Shown here in pieces: positions 1-8,177 of a stretch of DNA of 64,000 bases. The DNA is taken from assembly GCA_016789845.1 (NCBI GenBank), contig JAEUQA010000037.1:62001-126000 (forward strand). The letters run 5' to 3'. The notes below the pieces were generated by a model, which worked only from the letters and a program-made list of their open reading frames with translations, was not told where the DNA came from and searched no databases. This stretch comes from Chromatiales bacterium (GTDB taxonomy: Bacteria; Pseudomonadota; Gammaproteobacteria; Steroidobacterales; GCA-2729495). Positions within the stretch are counted from its first letter, which is position 1. Every line of letters begins with the position of its first letter. The translations under genes and the position numbers were made by a program.

Positions 1-1
1 G

Positions 2-682
2 CTGGTCGAGGTCCCGCCGGCCATGGCCGCCCTGGCGGCCACCCTCCCCGGCAACGCAACCGTCGTCGTGGAAGGTTCGGCCGTCCCGCCCTTCGAGCTG
101 CAGTGCCCGCTGATGTCGCTGCCGCTCGCCTGCGGGACGACGCTCGCCACGGTACCGGCCGACGTGCCCTACCTCGCCGCGCCGGAGCCGGAACGGTCTG
201 CCTGGCGGGAGAAACTGGGTCCGCACACGCGCCGCCGCATCGGCCTCGCCTGGTCGGGCTCGGCGGGCCACACCAGCGCCATGCGCCAGCGGAGCCTGCC
301 GCTCCGGGAGCTGTTGCCGCTGCTGGCGACCGACGCGGAATTCCACTCGCTACAGAAGGAGTACCGGCAGGGCGACCCGGAGCTGCTGGCGGTGGACGGC
401 CGCATCCGTGACCACGCGGCCACGCTCCGGGACTTCGCCGCCACGGCGGGCCTCATCGGGCAGCTGGACCTGGTGATCACGGTGGACACCGCCGTGGCGC
501 ACCTCGCCGGGGCCATGGGCAAGCCCGTCTGGCTGCTGCTGCCCTTCGTGGCCGACTACCGTTGGCTGCTCGGGCGTACCGACAGCCCCTGGTACCCGAC
601 CATGCGGCTGTTCCGCCAGCCGGCGTTTGGCGACTGGCAGGCCGTCATCGAGGCCGTGACCGGAGCCCTGCTACGCGAATAG
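2..682 (+). CDS. Glycosyltransferase (GT9/heptosyltransferase-like), C-terminal part of a larger protein
   Basis: The gene enters from outside the window; 226 residues are visible. The visible part has the second Rossmann half seen in heptosyltransferase-like enzymes: 'RRIGLAWSGS' near residue 77 (nucleotide-sugar side), then 'LDLVITVDTAVAHLAGAMGKPVWLLLP' in pieces, including the 'VDTAVAHLAGAMGKPVW' donor-binding signature, and 'WYPTMRLFRQ' near the end. Such domains commonly sit at the C terminus of bacterial TPR proteins, so the missing part may be a TPR array (inference). Its last 12 bases overlap the end of the opposite-strand methyltransferase. Family is well supported; substrate is unknown. 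Confidence 0.85.
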   Translation: MVEVPPAMAALAATLPGNATVVVEGSAVPPFELQCPLMSLPLACGTTLATVPADVPYLAAPEPERSAWREKLGPHTRRRIGLAWSGSAGHTSAMRQRSLPLRELLPLLATDAEFHSLQKEYRQGDPELLAVDGRIRDHAATLRDFAATAGLIGQLDLVITVDTAVAHLAGAMGKPVWLLLPFVADYRWLLGRTDSPWYPTMRLFRQPAFGDWQAVIEAVTGALLRE

Positions 683-1327
683 CGTCTTGTCCTCGACGAC
701 AAAGGACTGGCCGTGCCAGCCGAAATTCATGAAGGGCAGCAGGTTCCACTTCGGGTGGTCGCCGAAGAATTCCACCATCGCCCGCCGTTCCCCCGAGGGC
801 TGGGTCGGCGTCCAGCAGAAGTAGTCGTCGAAGGCGATGATCATGCCGTGCTTGAGGCGGGGCATGAGGAAGGCGAGCACCGACCGGGTGCTCGAGTACA
901 TGTCGCAGTCGATGAAGGCCAGGGCGATGTTCACCGGCCTGTCCGTGGGCGCCATCCGGTCCAGCGTGTCGTGGTAGAAGCCCGGCACCACCTCGTAGGC
1001 GGACCGGGGCACCCCGTCCCGGGCACAGGCCTGGTGGAACTCGTCCACTGACATGCTCATGTCGCCCTTCGCCCAGTTGGGGTGCTCGTCCTTCACGCCT
1101 TCAGCCGCAGGCAGTCCCTGGAAGGAGTCGAAGGCCCACAGCCGCGCCGGGTGCCCGTGCTTGCGGGACTCCAGGTGGGCGAGCCAGAACGAGGAACCGG
1201 ACCAGCAGCCGAACTCGGCGTAGTCACCGTCGATGCGGTTGTACCAGAGCGCCCGGAAGGCGTTGTAGAAGAACTGCTGCTTCCAGGCCCGCTCCTGGAC
1301 CTGGACGTCGAAGATGTCGTTTGCCAT
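671..1327 (-). CDS. TylF/MycF-type SAM-dependent O-methyltransferase
   Basis: 218 residues, usual length for the TylF (macrocin O-methyltransferase) family. Motif I is 'YAEFGCWSGSSFWLA' near residue 36, followed by 'LWAFDSFQGLP', the typical acidic SAM-ribose loop. 'AFIDCDMYSSTRSVL' and 'MIIAFDDYF' supply the aspartates that bind the catalytic metal in this family. Family members methylate sugar hydroxyls of natural products and glycans, so a sugar substrate made by this island is plausible. The 3' end overlaps the glycosyltransferase on the other strand by 12 bases; the 5' end faces the acyl-AMP ligase across 61 bases. Confidence 0.88.
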   Translation of the reverse strand: MANDIFDVQVQERAWKQQFFYNAFRALWYNRIDGDYAEFGCWSGSSFWLAHLESRKHGHPARLWAFDSFQGLPAAEGVKDEHPNWAKGDMSMSVDEFHQACARDGVPRSAYEVVPGFYHDTLDRMAPTDRPVNIALAFIDCDMYSSTRSVLAFLMPRLKHGMIIAFDDYFCWTPTQPSGERRAMVEFFGDHPKWNLLPFMNFGWHGQSFVVEDKTLFA

Positions 1328-1375
1328 GGATCATTTCACGTGAGGACGGACAGCGACCCTGCGGTCGCCCGGCAT

Positions 1376-1381
1376 CATAAT
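1376..1381 (+). promoter_or_regulatory. Putative -10 element, leaderless start
   Basis: CATAAT lies 7 bases before the ATG at 1389, with no Shine-Dalgarno-like sequence between or just before. Transcription would then begin at or next to the start codon. No good -35 was seen, so support is modest. Confidence 0.4.
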
Positions 1382-1388
1382 ACGGGCC

Positions 1389-2879
1389 ATGCAGGACTAC
1401 TTCGACGCACTCCGCCGTTCCGCCACCGGATTACCGGACAAGGAGGCCCTGGCCTTTCACCAGGACGATACCGTCACGTCGGTGAGCTGGGGCCAGCTCT
1501 GGCAGGACGTTGAACGCGCGGCCCTCGCCCCGGACGCGTCGCGGCCGGGCGACCTGGAGTTCATTGCCTCCCGGACGGGGTACGCCAGCATCCTGGCCTA
1601 CCTCGCGGCCCTGCGTAACGACGCCCACCCGGCGTACCTGGCCCCGTTGACCCCCCGCCAGGATTCGCAGATCTATCACGCCGAGCTGGCGCTGCTGATC
1701 GAGCGCTTCCGGCCCAACAGGGTCATCGCGGAGACCGTCGCCGGGACGCGCCGGCACGGCGACCCGTTCCCCGCCGGCCACGAGCCCGGCTTCGTCCAGT
1801 TCTCCTCCGGCACCACCGGCCTCCGCAAGGGCGTGCTGATCTCGGAGCGCCAGCTGCTGGCCCAGCTCGCCGCGCTGGGCGAGACGCTGGGGATCGGCCC
1901 CGACGACCGCATTGCCTGCTGGCTGCCCCTGTACCACGACATGGGACTCGTCACCTCGCTGCTCATGCCGCTGTACTTCGGCGCGTCGGTCTCGTTCCTC
2001 GATCCCGTGGCATGGTCCTTCCGGCCCGAGTCCCTTCCCGCGCTCATCGCCCGCGACAGGGCCACCCTGTGCTGGCAGCCGGACTTCGCCTTCCGGCACA
2101 TAGCCAATCGCTACGCCCGCAGCGACGGGCTGCCCGACGCGCGCCTCGACTCCCTGCGCCTGCTCGTCAATTGCAGCGAGCCGTGCCGCACCCGGACCTT
2201 CGTGGAGTTCTGGCGGGCATTCCGCCACCGGGGGCTCCGCGAGGACGCGCTCCAGGTGAGCTATGCGATGGCGGAGAACGTGTTTGCCGTCACCCAGACG
2301 CGGTTCGACGGCGAACGGTCCTGGACCAGGCATCCGGAGTTCCTGAGCTCGGGCACGCCGGTGCCGGGCTGTGCCGTCCGGATCGCTGGCGCTGCCAGTG
2401 GCGAGGGGCCGGGCGAGATCGAGGTGCAGAGCGACTTCCTCTTCGACGGTTACCTCGGGCGCCCGACGGACCCGGACCGGCTCGCCGGCGGCTGCTTCAG
2501 GACGGGCGACCTCGGGGTGCTGAGGGATGGCGAGCTCTACGTGGTCGGCCGGCAGGACGACACCCTGATCGTCAACGGCCGCAAGATCCTGGCACACCAG
2601 ATCGAGGACCACTTCGGCCTGCTGCCGGGGGTCCGGCCGGGCCGGGTGCTCTGCGTGGCGCCCGGCGATGGCTCGGCCATCGATATACTGTACGAAGGAG
2701 ATGAACTCGCTCCGCCGGTGCAGCGCCAGGTCCGGACCTGGTGCGGAACCGCCGCCGGGGTGTCCGTCAACCAGATCCGGCGGCTCGAACCCGGCACCAT
2801 CGTGAAATCCTCGAGCGGCAAGCTTGCCCGGGCCAAGAGCATCGAGAAGCTGTCCCGCCTCAACCTCCTCCCGCAGTGA
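1389..2879 (+). CDS. AMP-dependent acyl ligase (acyl-CoA synthetase / fatty acyl-AMP ligase family)
   Basis: 496 residues with the adenylation-domain core motifs in order: 'FVQFSSGTTGLRKGVLIS' (phosphate loop, near residue 138), 'LPLYHDMGLVTSLLMPLY', 'SYAMAENVFAVTQ' in the place of the YGxxE motif, 'GCFRTGDLGVLRDGELYVVGR', and a C-terminal 'KSSSGKLARAKS' carrying the catalytic lysine. It should activate a carboxylic acid as acyl-adenylate and load it on CoA or, given the acyl carrier protein gene 880 bases downstream, on an ACP. It is followed after 2 bases by the SGNH gene and then the ACP, forming a three-gene acyl module. The substrate acid cannot be told. Confidence 0.9.
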   Translation: MQDYFDALRRSATGLPDKEALAFHQDDTVTSVSWGQLWQDVERAALAPDASRPGDLEFIASRTGYASILAYLAALRNDAHPAYLAPLTPRQDSQIYHAELALLIERFRPNRVIAETVAGTRRHGDPFPAGHEPGFVQFSSGTTGLRKGVLISERQLLAQLAALGETLGIGPDDRIACWLPLYHDMGLVTSLLMPLYFGASVSFLDPVAWSFRPESLPALIARDRATLCWQPDFAFRHIANRYARSDGLPDARLDSLRLLVNCSEPCRTRTFVEFWRAFRHRGLREDALQVSYAMAENVFAVTQTRFDGERSWTRHPEFLSSGTPVPGCAVRIAGAASGEGPGEIEVQSDFLFDGYLGRPTDPDRLAGGCFRTGDLGVLRDGELYVVGRQDDTLIVNGRKILAHQIEDHFGLLPGVRPGRVLCVAPGDGSAIDILYEGDELAPPVQRQVRTWCGTAAGVSVNQIRRLEPGTIVKSSSGKLARAKSIEKLSRLNLLPQ

Positions 2880-2881
2880 GC

Positions 2882-3778
2882 ATGCAGCGCAGACTCATCA
2901 TCGTCGGTGACAGCCACACCGTCACCTTCAGGCCCTTCGATGCGGACGTCCTGGCCATCTTCCACCCGGGCGCCGTCACCGCCGATGCCTTCACCCGGCC
3001 GAACAACGAACTGACGCAGCAGGTCCTGGCCTTCCTGTCCTGCCTCAACCCGGATGGCGGCACCCTGGTGCTCAGCATGGGTGAAGTCGATATCCGCGCC
3101 CACTACTGGCGCGACATACCGCTGCTGGTTTCCCGCGGCATGGCGCTGGAGGCGTTCATCGAGGCCAGGGTCCGGGCCCTGGTCCAGGCGGTGACGGCGG
3201 CCTGCAACCACTTCGGCTTCCGGGAGGCGATCCTCTGGGGCCCGCCGGCCTCCAAGCTGCCGGGCACGGCCGAGCACGGGGCGTTCCCCACCACAGGCGA
3301 CACCGTGACGCGGAACATCCTCACGCACCTGTTCTCCCGCACCTGCCACGCCATCGCCAGCGCGGGGCAGCCGCGCTTCCGGTTTGCCACCCTGTTCTAC
3401 GACATGGTCGACGACGACCTCGCCACAGACGCCGGCTGGCTGGCCGACGGCGTGCACGTCTCCGGCCAACTGAAGCCGCGGTGCCTCGCCGCGCTGGCCC
3501 CCGTGGTCGCCGGCGACGCTCCCGCGTTCGCCGGGCCGCGCATGGCGAGCTTCAACCGGCAGGTCTTCGAGTTGACCGCAGCCCCGCTGGCCCGCCCGCC
3601 CGGCCAGTCTTCGGCCCTGCCGCACCGGGCCTGGATCAGCACGGCGCACGAGCCGCAGATCCGGTTCAGCGACTCTGCGCCGGTCGGCTTTTCCCTGGCC
3701 CAGGCGCTCCAGGACGGGACGGCGGGCGACGACGTGGCCGAACTCGTCCTGCGGAGGCGTGATGGCGCGGGCGCTTAG
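2882..3778 (+). CDS. SGNH/GDSL-hydrolase-like protein
   Basis: 298 residues. Block I is 'RLIIVGDSHTVTF' at residue 4 (GDSH, serine nucleophile), a middle block is 'LSMGEVDIRAHYW', and the C-terminal block 'LADGVHVSG' near residue 193 provides the Asp-x-x-His pair, so a full SGNH triad can be placed. Such proteins act as esterases or O-acyltransferases on carbohydrates. The ATG chosen lies 2 bases after the ligase stop; in-frame sequence further upstream only overlaps the ligase. The 3' end overlaps the ACP gene start. Position between an acyl-AMP ligase and an ACP suggests acyl transfer or removal on a glycan; this is inference. Confidence 0.75.
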   Translation: MQRRLIIVGDSHTVTFRPFDADVLAIFHPGAVTADAFTRPNNELTQQVLAFLSCLNPDGGTLVLSMGEVDIRAHYWRDIPLLVSRGMALEAFIEARVRALVQAVTAACNHFGFREAILWGPPASKLPGTAEHGAFPTTGDTVTRNILTHLFSRTCHAIASAGQPRFRFATLFYDMVDDDLATDAGWLADGVHVSGQLKPRCLAALAPVVAGDAPAFAGPRMASFNRQVFELTAAPLARPPGQSSALPHRAWISTAHEPQIRFSDSAPVGFSLAQALQDGTAGDDVAELVLRRRDGAGA

Positions 3779-4004
3779 CGACTTGCTGGCGGCCATCGCG
3801 TCGGTCCTCGGCCCCCACGCTGCGCCCCTGGACCTGGACGCCGCGCTGGACGTCACGCCGGGGTGGGACTCGCTGAAGAACATGGAGATCCTGCTGCAGG
3901 TCGAAGGCCTGTTCCACGTCCGCTTCAGCGCGGAGGAGCTGATGTCCCTCCAGTCCGTGCGCGGAATCTACCAGTGCCTGCGGGCAAAGGGCCTGATCGA
4001 CTAG
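3762..4004 (+). CDS. Acyl carrier protein
   Basis: 80 residues, the usual ACP size. 'PGWDSLKNMEILLQVE' holds the DSL motif whose serine receives 4'-phosphopantetheine, followed by the conserved helix II. A GTG at 3759 directly before the ATG is an equally possible start. The start overlaps the SGNH gene by about 17 bases, so translation is probably coupled. The ACP probably carries the acyl group activated by the ligase at 1389. It is a dedicated carrier rather than the fatty-acid AcpP, judging by divergence and context. Confidence 0.9.
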   Translation: MARALSDLLAAIASVLGPHAAPLDLDAALDVTPGWDSLKNMEILLQVEGLFHVRFSAEELMSLQSVRGIYQCLRAKGLID

Positions 4005-4050
4005 TCGTTTGCAGCTAGAATGCCAGCGAGCGCTGGCCGGGCCGGCCGCG

Positions 4051-4713
4051 ATGGCAGGCGATTCCCCCATGACGTTCCTGGAACAGTTCGAGCAACAGTG
4101 GGCCCCGCGGCTGGGGCCGCGCCGGGACACCTTCCGCGCCACCTTCAGCTACCTGCTGCGGCGGAAGCCGGGCGGCCATCTCATCCTGGAGACCGGCTGC
4201 GCCCGGCAGACCGACAACTGGGAGGGCGACGGGCAGAGCACCTACATGTTCGACCGCTTCGCCGAGGCCCAGGGCGGGGACGTGTACACGGTGGACATCA
4301 ATCCGGCCTCCTGTGACTACGCCCGCTCGATCGTCGGCCAGCGCACGCGGGTCTTCAATGAGGACAGCGTGCCGTTCCTGCACCGCGTGGGCCGGGAACT
4401 GCGGGCAGCCGGCCGGCAGATCGACCTGCTGTACCTGGACTCCTTCGACTGGGATGCTGCGAATCCCGTGCCCAGCGCCCTCCACCACCTGAAGGAACTG
4501 TGCGCGATAGCCCCCGCGCTCACGCCCGGCACGCTCGTGGTGGTGGACGACTCGTTCCACGCGTTGCGCGGGTTCCGTTCGGGCCCCGAGAACTACGTGC
4601 TGCTGGACGACCAGGGCATCGCGGGCAAGGCCATGTTCGTCGCCCAGTACTTCCAGCAGATCGGCGTGCCCCTGGCCTTCGATGGCTACCAGTGCGGGTG
4701 GGTGCTTACCTAG
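4051..4713 (+). CDS. Class I SAM-dependent methyltransferase-like protein
   Basis: 220 residues. 'GGHLILETGCARQTDNW' is a motif I-like loop, 'DVYTVDINPASCDYARS' the following acidic strand, 'IDLLYLDSFDW' a motif IV-like strand, and 'GTLVVVDDSFH' the aspartate pair seen in CmcI/TylF-like enzymes. An alternative ATG at 4069 would remove six residues; no strong ribosome site decides. A TAGAAT sequence at 4016-4021 could be a -10 element. The gene ends against a convergent glycosyltransferase, overlapping its last 4 bases. Substrate unknown; context suggests glycan or natural-product methylation. Confidence 0.72.
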   Translation: MAGDSPMTFLEQFEQQWAPRLGPRRDTFRATFSYLLRRKPGGHLILETGCARQTDNWEGDGQSTYMFDRFAEAQGGDVYTVDINPASCDYARSIVGQRTRVFNEDSVPFLHRVGRELRAAGRQIDLLYLDSFDWDAANPVPSALHHLKELCAIAPALTPGTLVVVDDSFHALRGFRSGPENYVLLDDQGIAGKAMFVAQYFQQIGVPLAFDGYQCGWVLT

Positions 4714-5588
4714 CGCGGGCCAGCAGCGCGGGCCAGTGCCGCCGACACGCCGGCCCACACCGCGTCGAACCCGGGTATGCAGCGGAACTCGCCGTACACC
4801 GGGCAGGCCTCGCTGTCGCAGCAGTAGATGTCGCACGTGCCCTTCACGATAGTGAATCGGAAGTGCGGATCCTCGTGGCGATAGAGGGCGTACTTGCTCC
4901 ACTCGATGGAGCGGTCCAGCACCACCACCTCCGTGTCCGTGGCACCGCAGAGCACCGACAGGCCGTTCTGGCAGGTGACGAAGAGGCCCGCCTTCGCGAT
5001 GGTGAAGTAGGTCTGGTCCAGGCTGAGCCGGTTGGTGAGGTCCACGCAGCCGCGCAGCCCCTCGCTCGTCTTCGCCATGTTGTCCCAGGGGGAATAGACG
5101 GTCTTCCCCACCACGGCCACCGAGCGGCCCGCGGCCGTCAGCGCATCGGCGAGCTGCTGCCAGTTCGCCAGGGGCCAGCTCCGGCTAGGCCAGGTCATGG
5201 AGGTATTCAGCACCACGTCGAAGCGCTGCGCGGCGTCCTCCTCCGCGGGGAAGTACTCCAGCTGCTTCTCCCGGAAGCTCAGCTGCCCGAGGCCGGCCGG
5301 GATGCTCATGAAGTCGAAGGTGTCCATGAGGTGATAGGGCAACCTGGCCGTGTCGAAGAGGATCATGAACTCGCCGTAAGCGGCCCGGGCAGCGGTGTCA
5401 GTGATGGCATGCACCCGGTCCACGTAGGGGCAGCGCGCGAAGATCTCCGGCTGGTGGGTGAAGAGCACCACCTCGGTGACGTTCGGGTGCTGGCGGCGGA
5501 GCTTGCGGAGCACCGGGATCGCGCACAGGCAGTCGCCGATGCCCGCGCACTGGAGGACGATCGGCAGCGTCTGGCCGGCGGCCGTCAC
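4710..5588 (-). CDS. Glycosyltransferase family 9-like protein
   Basis: 292 residues from a GTG. The N terminus 'IVLQCAGIGDCLCAIPVLRKL' in pieces matches the heptosyltransferase acceptor-domain start (G-x-G-D then P-x-L), 'VVLNTSMTWPSRSWPLANW' resembles the inter-domain region, and 'AGLFVTCQNGLSVLCGA' corresponds to the donor-site segment. The C terminus is unusually rich in cysteine ('CDIYCCDSEACPVYGEFRC'), which may bind a metal or form disulfides. The open frame runs further upstream but that stretch is arginine-rich and overlaps secB, so GTG 5588, 19 bases after the secB stop, is preferred. It therefore looks co-transcribed with secB. Confidence 0.78.
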   Translation of the reverse strand: MTAAGQTLPIVLQCAGIGDCLCAIPVLRKLRRQHPNVTEVVLFTHQPEIFARCPYVDRVHAITDTAARAAYGEFMILFDTARLPYHLMDTFDFMSIPAGLGQLSFREKQLEYFPAEEDAAQRFDVVLNTSMTWPSRSWPLANWQQLADALTAAGRSVAVVGKTVYSPWDNMAKTSEGLRGCVDLTNRLSLDQTYFTIAKAGLFVTCQNGLSVLCGATDTEVVVLDRSIEWSKYALYRHEDPHFRFTIVKGTCDIYCCDSEACPVYGEFRCIPGFDAVWAGVSAALARAAGPR

Positions 5589-5607
5589 GCGCGCCCAGCC
5601 GGCCCGG

Positions 5608-6120
5608 TCAGGCCGGGCTCGCCGCCTTCGCCGCCTGCCCAATCGCCTCCCGGTACTCCTGGATGGCGCGGGCATAGCCCTTCTCGAAATCGAAGGGCTT
5701 GAGCTGCAGCCGCGGGAAGCCGGCACGGCTCACCAGGGAGCTCACCAGCTCCCGGGCGTAGGGGTAGAGCGTTTCCGGCGCCTTCGTCTGCAGGATGTAG
5801 GCCTGCTCATCACCGCCGTAGCCCACCACCTCGAACAGGCCACCCTGCTCCACCTCGATCAGGAAGAGCGTCTTCTCGCCAGCCAGGGCCTGCACGGTCA
5901 CGCGAACGGTTACGCCGAACACCTCGGCAAGCTTCGCGCTCGCCTCGGCGCTCAGCTCGTAGGTGCTCGACACATCGAACTTGAGGATCGGCTGGTCGTG
6001 GCCGAACAGGATGCCGGGCACCCCGGGGGCCTCGAAGGACACGCCCTTGACATACAGCTGCAGCAGGTTGCATTCCCTGCGGGCCGACTGGCCCGCCCCG
6101 CCGGATTCATTCGTCGCCAT
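5608..6120 (-). CDS. secB: SecB protein-export chaperone
   Basis: 170 residues. SecB landmarks are present: 'LQLYVKGVSFEAPGVP', 'VEQGGLFEVVG', 'LYPYARELVSSLVSRAGFP' and the C-terminal 'QLKPFDFEKGYA'. SecB binds unfolded preproteins in the cytosol and delivers them to SecA for Sec export. It lies inside the modification island, directly upstream of a GT9-like glycosyltransferase on the same strand. That location is unusual; I do not see gpsA or a glutaredoxin gene beside it. A plausible ribosome site (CGGAG) precedes the ATG. Confidence 0.95.
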   Translation of the reverse strand: MATNESGGAGQSARRECNLLQLYVKGVSFEAPGVPGILFGHDQPILKFDVSSTYELSAEASAKLAEVFGVTVRVTVQALAGEKTLFLIEVEQGGLFEVVGYGGDEQAYILQTKAPETLYPYARELVSSLVSRAGFPRLQLKPFDFEKGYARAIQEYREAIGQAAKAASPA

Positions 6121-6263
6121 TCACGCGCCACTCCGTTGCCACAGGCTGAATTACCATCGGCCCTGTCGGTACAGGAACCCGAAGCGGACGGAAGTATAGC
6201 CCCGCCTTCCGCCTCCGGACCGGGAACCCTGTCATAACCACCAGCGACCGAGGCGCAAGGCAA

Positions 6264-8177
6264 GTGACTGAGGAGTCCGCCGGTCCCGCGGCCGGCACAC
6301 CCGACCGGATCCAGGCCCTCACCCGGGCCATCGCGGCGGATCCCGCCAGGGCCGACCTGCATTTCGACCTGGGCGCGGCGCTGCTTGCGGCCGGCGATCC
6401 CGCCAAGGCCGCGCGCGCCTGGGCCGAGGCGGCGCGCCTGAAGCCCGGCTGGATGGCGCCGCTAGCCAACCGGGGCATCGCTCTCCAGCAACTCCAGCGG
6501 CACGCCGAGGCAGAAACGGCCCTGCGGGACGCGTTGCGCCTCAGGCCGGATACCGAGCCCGTACTCACGGCTCTGGCCGGTGTGCTCCAGGCACTGGGCC
6601 GGTCCGGGGAAGCCGCGGAGACGGCAGGCCGCGCCGCCGCACTGGCGCCCGGGCGACCCGAGCCCTGGATCAACCTCGGGCTGGCGCTGCACGGGCTGGG
6701 CAGGCTGGCGGACGCGGAAGCCGCGTACCGGCGCGCCATCGCCACCGTGCCGGGCAGCCCGAAGGACGCCGCCATGGCGGTCTACAACCTCGGCCACGTC
6801 CTCAACGACCAGTGGCGGGGCGCCGAGGCCCTCACCCACTTCCGGCGGGCCGTGGCCCTCGATCCGGATTACCAGCCGGCACGCCACGCCCTGCTCTTCA
6901 ACCTGCTCCACGATCCGGCGGCAACCGAGGAGACGATCCACGCCGAACACGTCGAGTGGGCGCACCATCTGGTCCCGCGGCTGCCCGCCGCCCCGCCACC
7001 GCCGACGGCTCCCGGCTGCAACGGGCGCCCCCTCCGCGTCGGCTACGTCTCACCCGATTTCCGGAGCCATTCCTGCGCCTTCTTCCTGCGCCCGCTGTTC
7101 GCCGCCCACGACCGGGAGGCCGTCGAGGTCTTTGCCTACGCCAGCGTCGAGCAACCCGACGCCATTACCGCCTGGTTCCGGGCGAACACGGCGCACTGGC
7201 GCGACATCGCCGGCCTCGGCGACCAGGCCATCGCCGCCCAGGTCCGGGCCGACGGCATCGACCTGCTGGTGGACCTGGCGGGCCACACACGGGGACAGCC
7301 CCTCGGCGTCTTTGCCCTGCAGCCGGCGCCGGTCCAGGTGGCCTGGCTCGGCTATCCCGCCACATCCGGATTAACCGGCATAGGCTACCGCCTGACCGAC
7401 GCGGAGGCCGATCCGCCCGGTGCAGCCGACCGCCTGCACACCGAGAGGCTGGTCCGGCTGGCCGGCGGCTTCCACTGCTACCAGGCCCCTCCCGACGCGC
7501 CGGACGTCGGCGAGCTGCCCGCCTTCGGCCGGCAGCATGGAGGGGACGTGACCTTCGGCTCCTTCAACAACATCAGCAAGATCACCCCGGGGGTCGTCGC
7601 CAGCTGGGCCGGGATCCTCCGTGCCCTGCCGGGCGCGAAGCTGGTCCTCAAGGGCCAGTTGCTGGCCCACGACACCGCGCGGTCGTCCCTGGCGGCGGCC
7701 TTTGCCGCCGAGGGCATCGATGCCGGGCGCATCGAGCTCCGCGCCTGGGTGCCACGGGCGGGCAACCCCCTGGCGGCCTACCAGGACATCGACATCGCCC
7801 TCGACACTTTTCCCTACAACGGGACCACCACGACCTTCGAGGCCCTGTGGATGGGCGTGCCCGTGGTGACGCTGAGGGGCGGGCGCCACGCGGCGCGCGT
7901 CGGCGCCTCGATCCTCACCCACCTGGGGCGGCCCGAATGGATCGCGGGGGACCCGGCGGCCTACCAGCGCATTGCGCTGGAGATGGCGACGAACCTGCCG
8001 GCACTGGCAGGCCACCGGCGAGGGCTGCGCCGCGCGCTGCGGGCGTCGAGCCTGTGCGACGCCACCGGTTTCGCCCGCAAGCTGGAGTCGACCTACCGTG
8101 AACTGCTGCGGGTCCGTGCCGGTGGTGCCGGCGGGCCGCGATCTACGGCGCCGGCATCGCCACCAGGCGCAGGCTGA
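6264..8177 (+). CDS. TPR protein with O-GlcNAc-transferase-type (GT41, SPINDLY-like) catalytic domain
   Basis: 637 residues from a GTG preceded by an AAGG. Residues ~20-230 form TPR repeats (for example 'PEPWINLGLALHGLGRLADAEAAYRRA' in part). From ~254 the GT41 domain begins with 'LRVGYVSPDFRSHS', continues through 'LLVDLAGHTRGQPL', 'PVQVAWLGYPATSG', 'VTFGSFNNISKITP', and ends with 'DTFPYNGTTTTFEALWMGVP' near residue 510-525, the nucleotide-sugar signature. The enzyme class adds a sugar to Ser/Thr of proteins in the cytosol. A second paralogue sits at 14659. The 3' end overlaps the convergent exported-protein gene by 35 bases. Confidence 0.9.
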   Translation: MTEESAGPAAGTPDRIQALTRAIAADPARADLHFDLGAALLAAGDPAKAARAWAEAARLKPGWMAPLANRGIALQQLQRHAEAETALRDALRLRPDTEPVLTALAGVLQALGRSGEAAETAGRAAALAPGRPEPWINLGLALHGLGRLADAEAAYRRAIATVPGSPKDAAMAVYNLGHVLNDQWRGAEALTHFRRAVALDPDYQPARHALLFNLLHDPAATEETIHAEHVEWAHHLVPRLPAAPPPPTAPGCNGRPLRVGYVSPDFRSHSCAFFLRPLFAAHDREAVEVFAYASVEQPDAITAWFRANTAHWRDIAGLGDQAIAAQVRADGIDLLVDLAGHTRGQPLGVFALQPAPVQVAWLGYPATSGLTGIGYRLTDAEADPPGAADRLHTERLVRLAGGFHCYQAPPDAPDVGELPAFGRQHGGDVTFGSFNNISKITPGVVASWAGILRALPGAKLVLKGQLLAHDTARSSLAAAFAAEGIDAGRIELRAWVPRAGNPLAAYQDIDIALDTFPYNGTTTTFEALWMGVPVVTLRGGRHAARVGASILTHLGRPEWIAGDPAAYQRIALEMATNLPALAGHRRGLRRALRASSLCDATGFARKLESTYRELLRVRAGGAGGPRSTAPASPPGAG

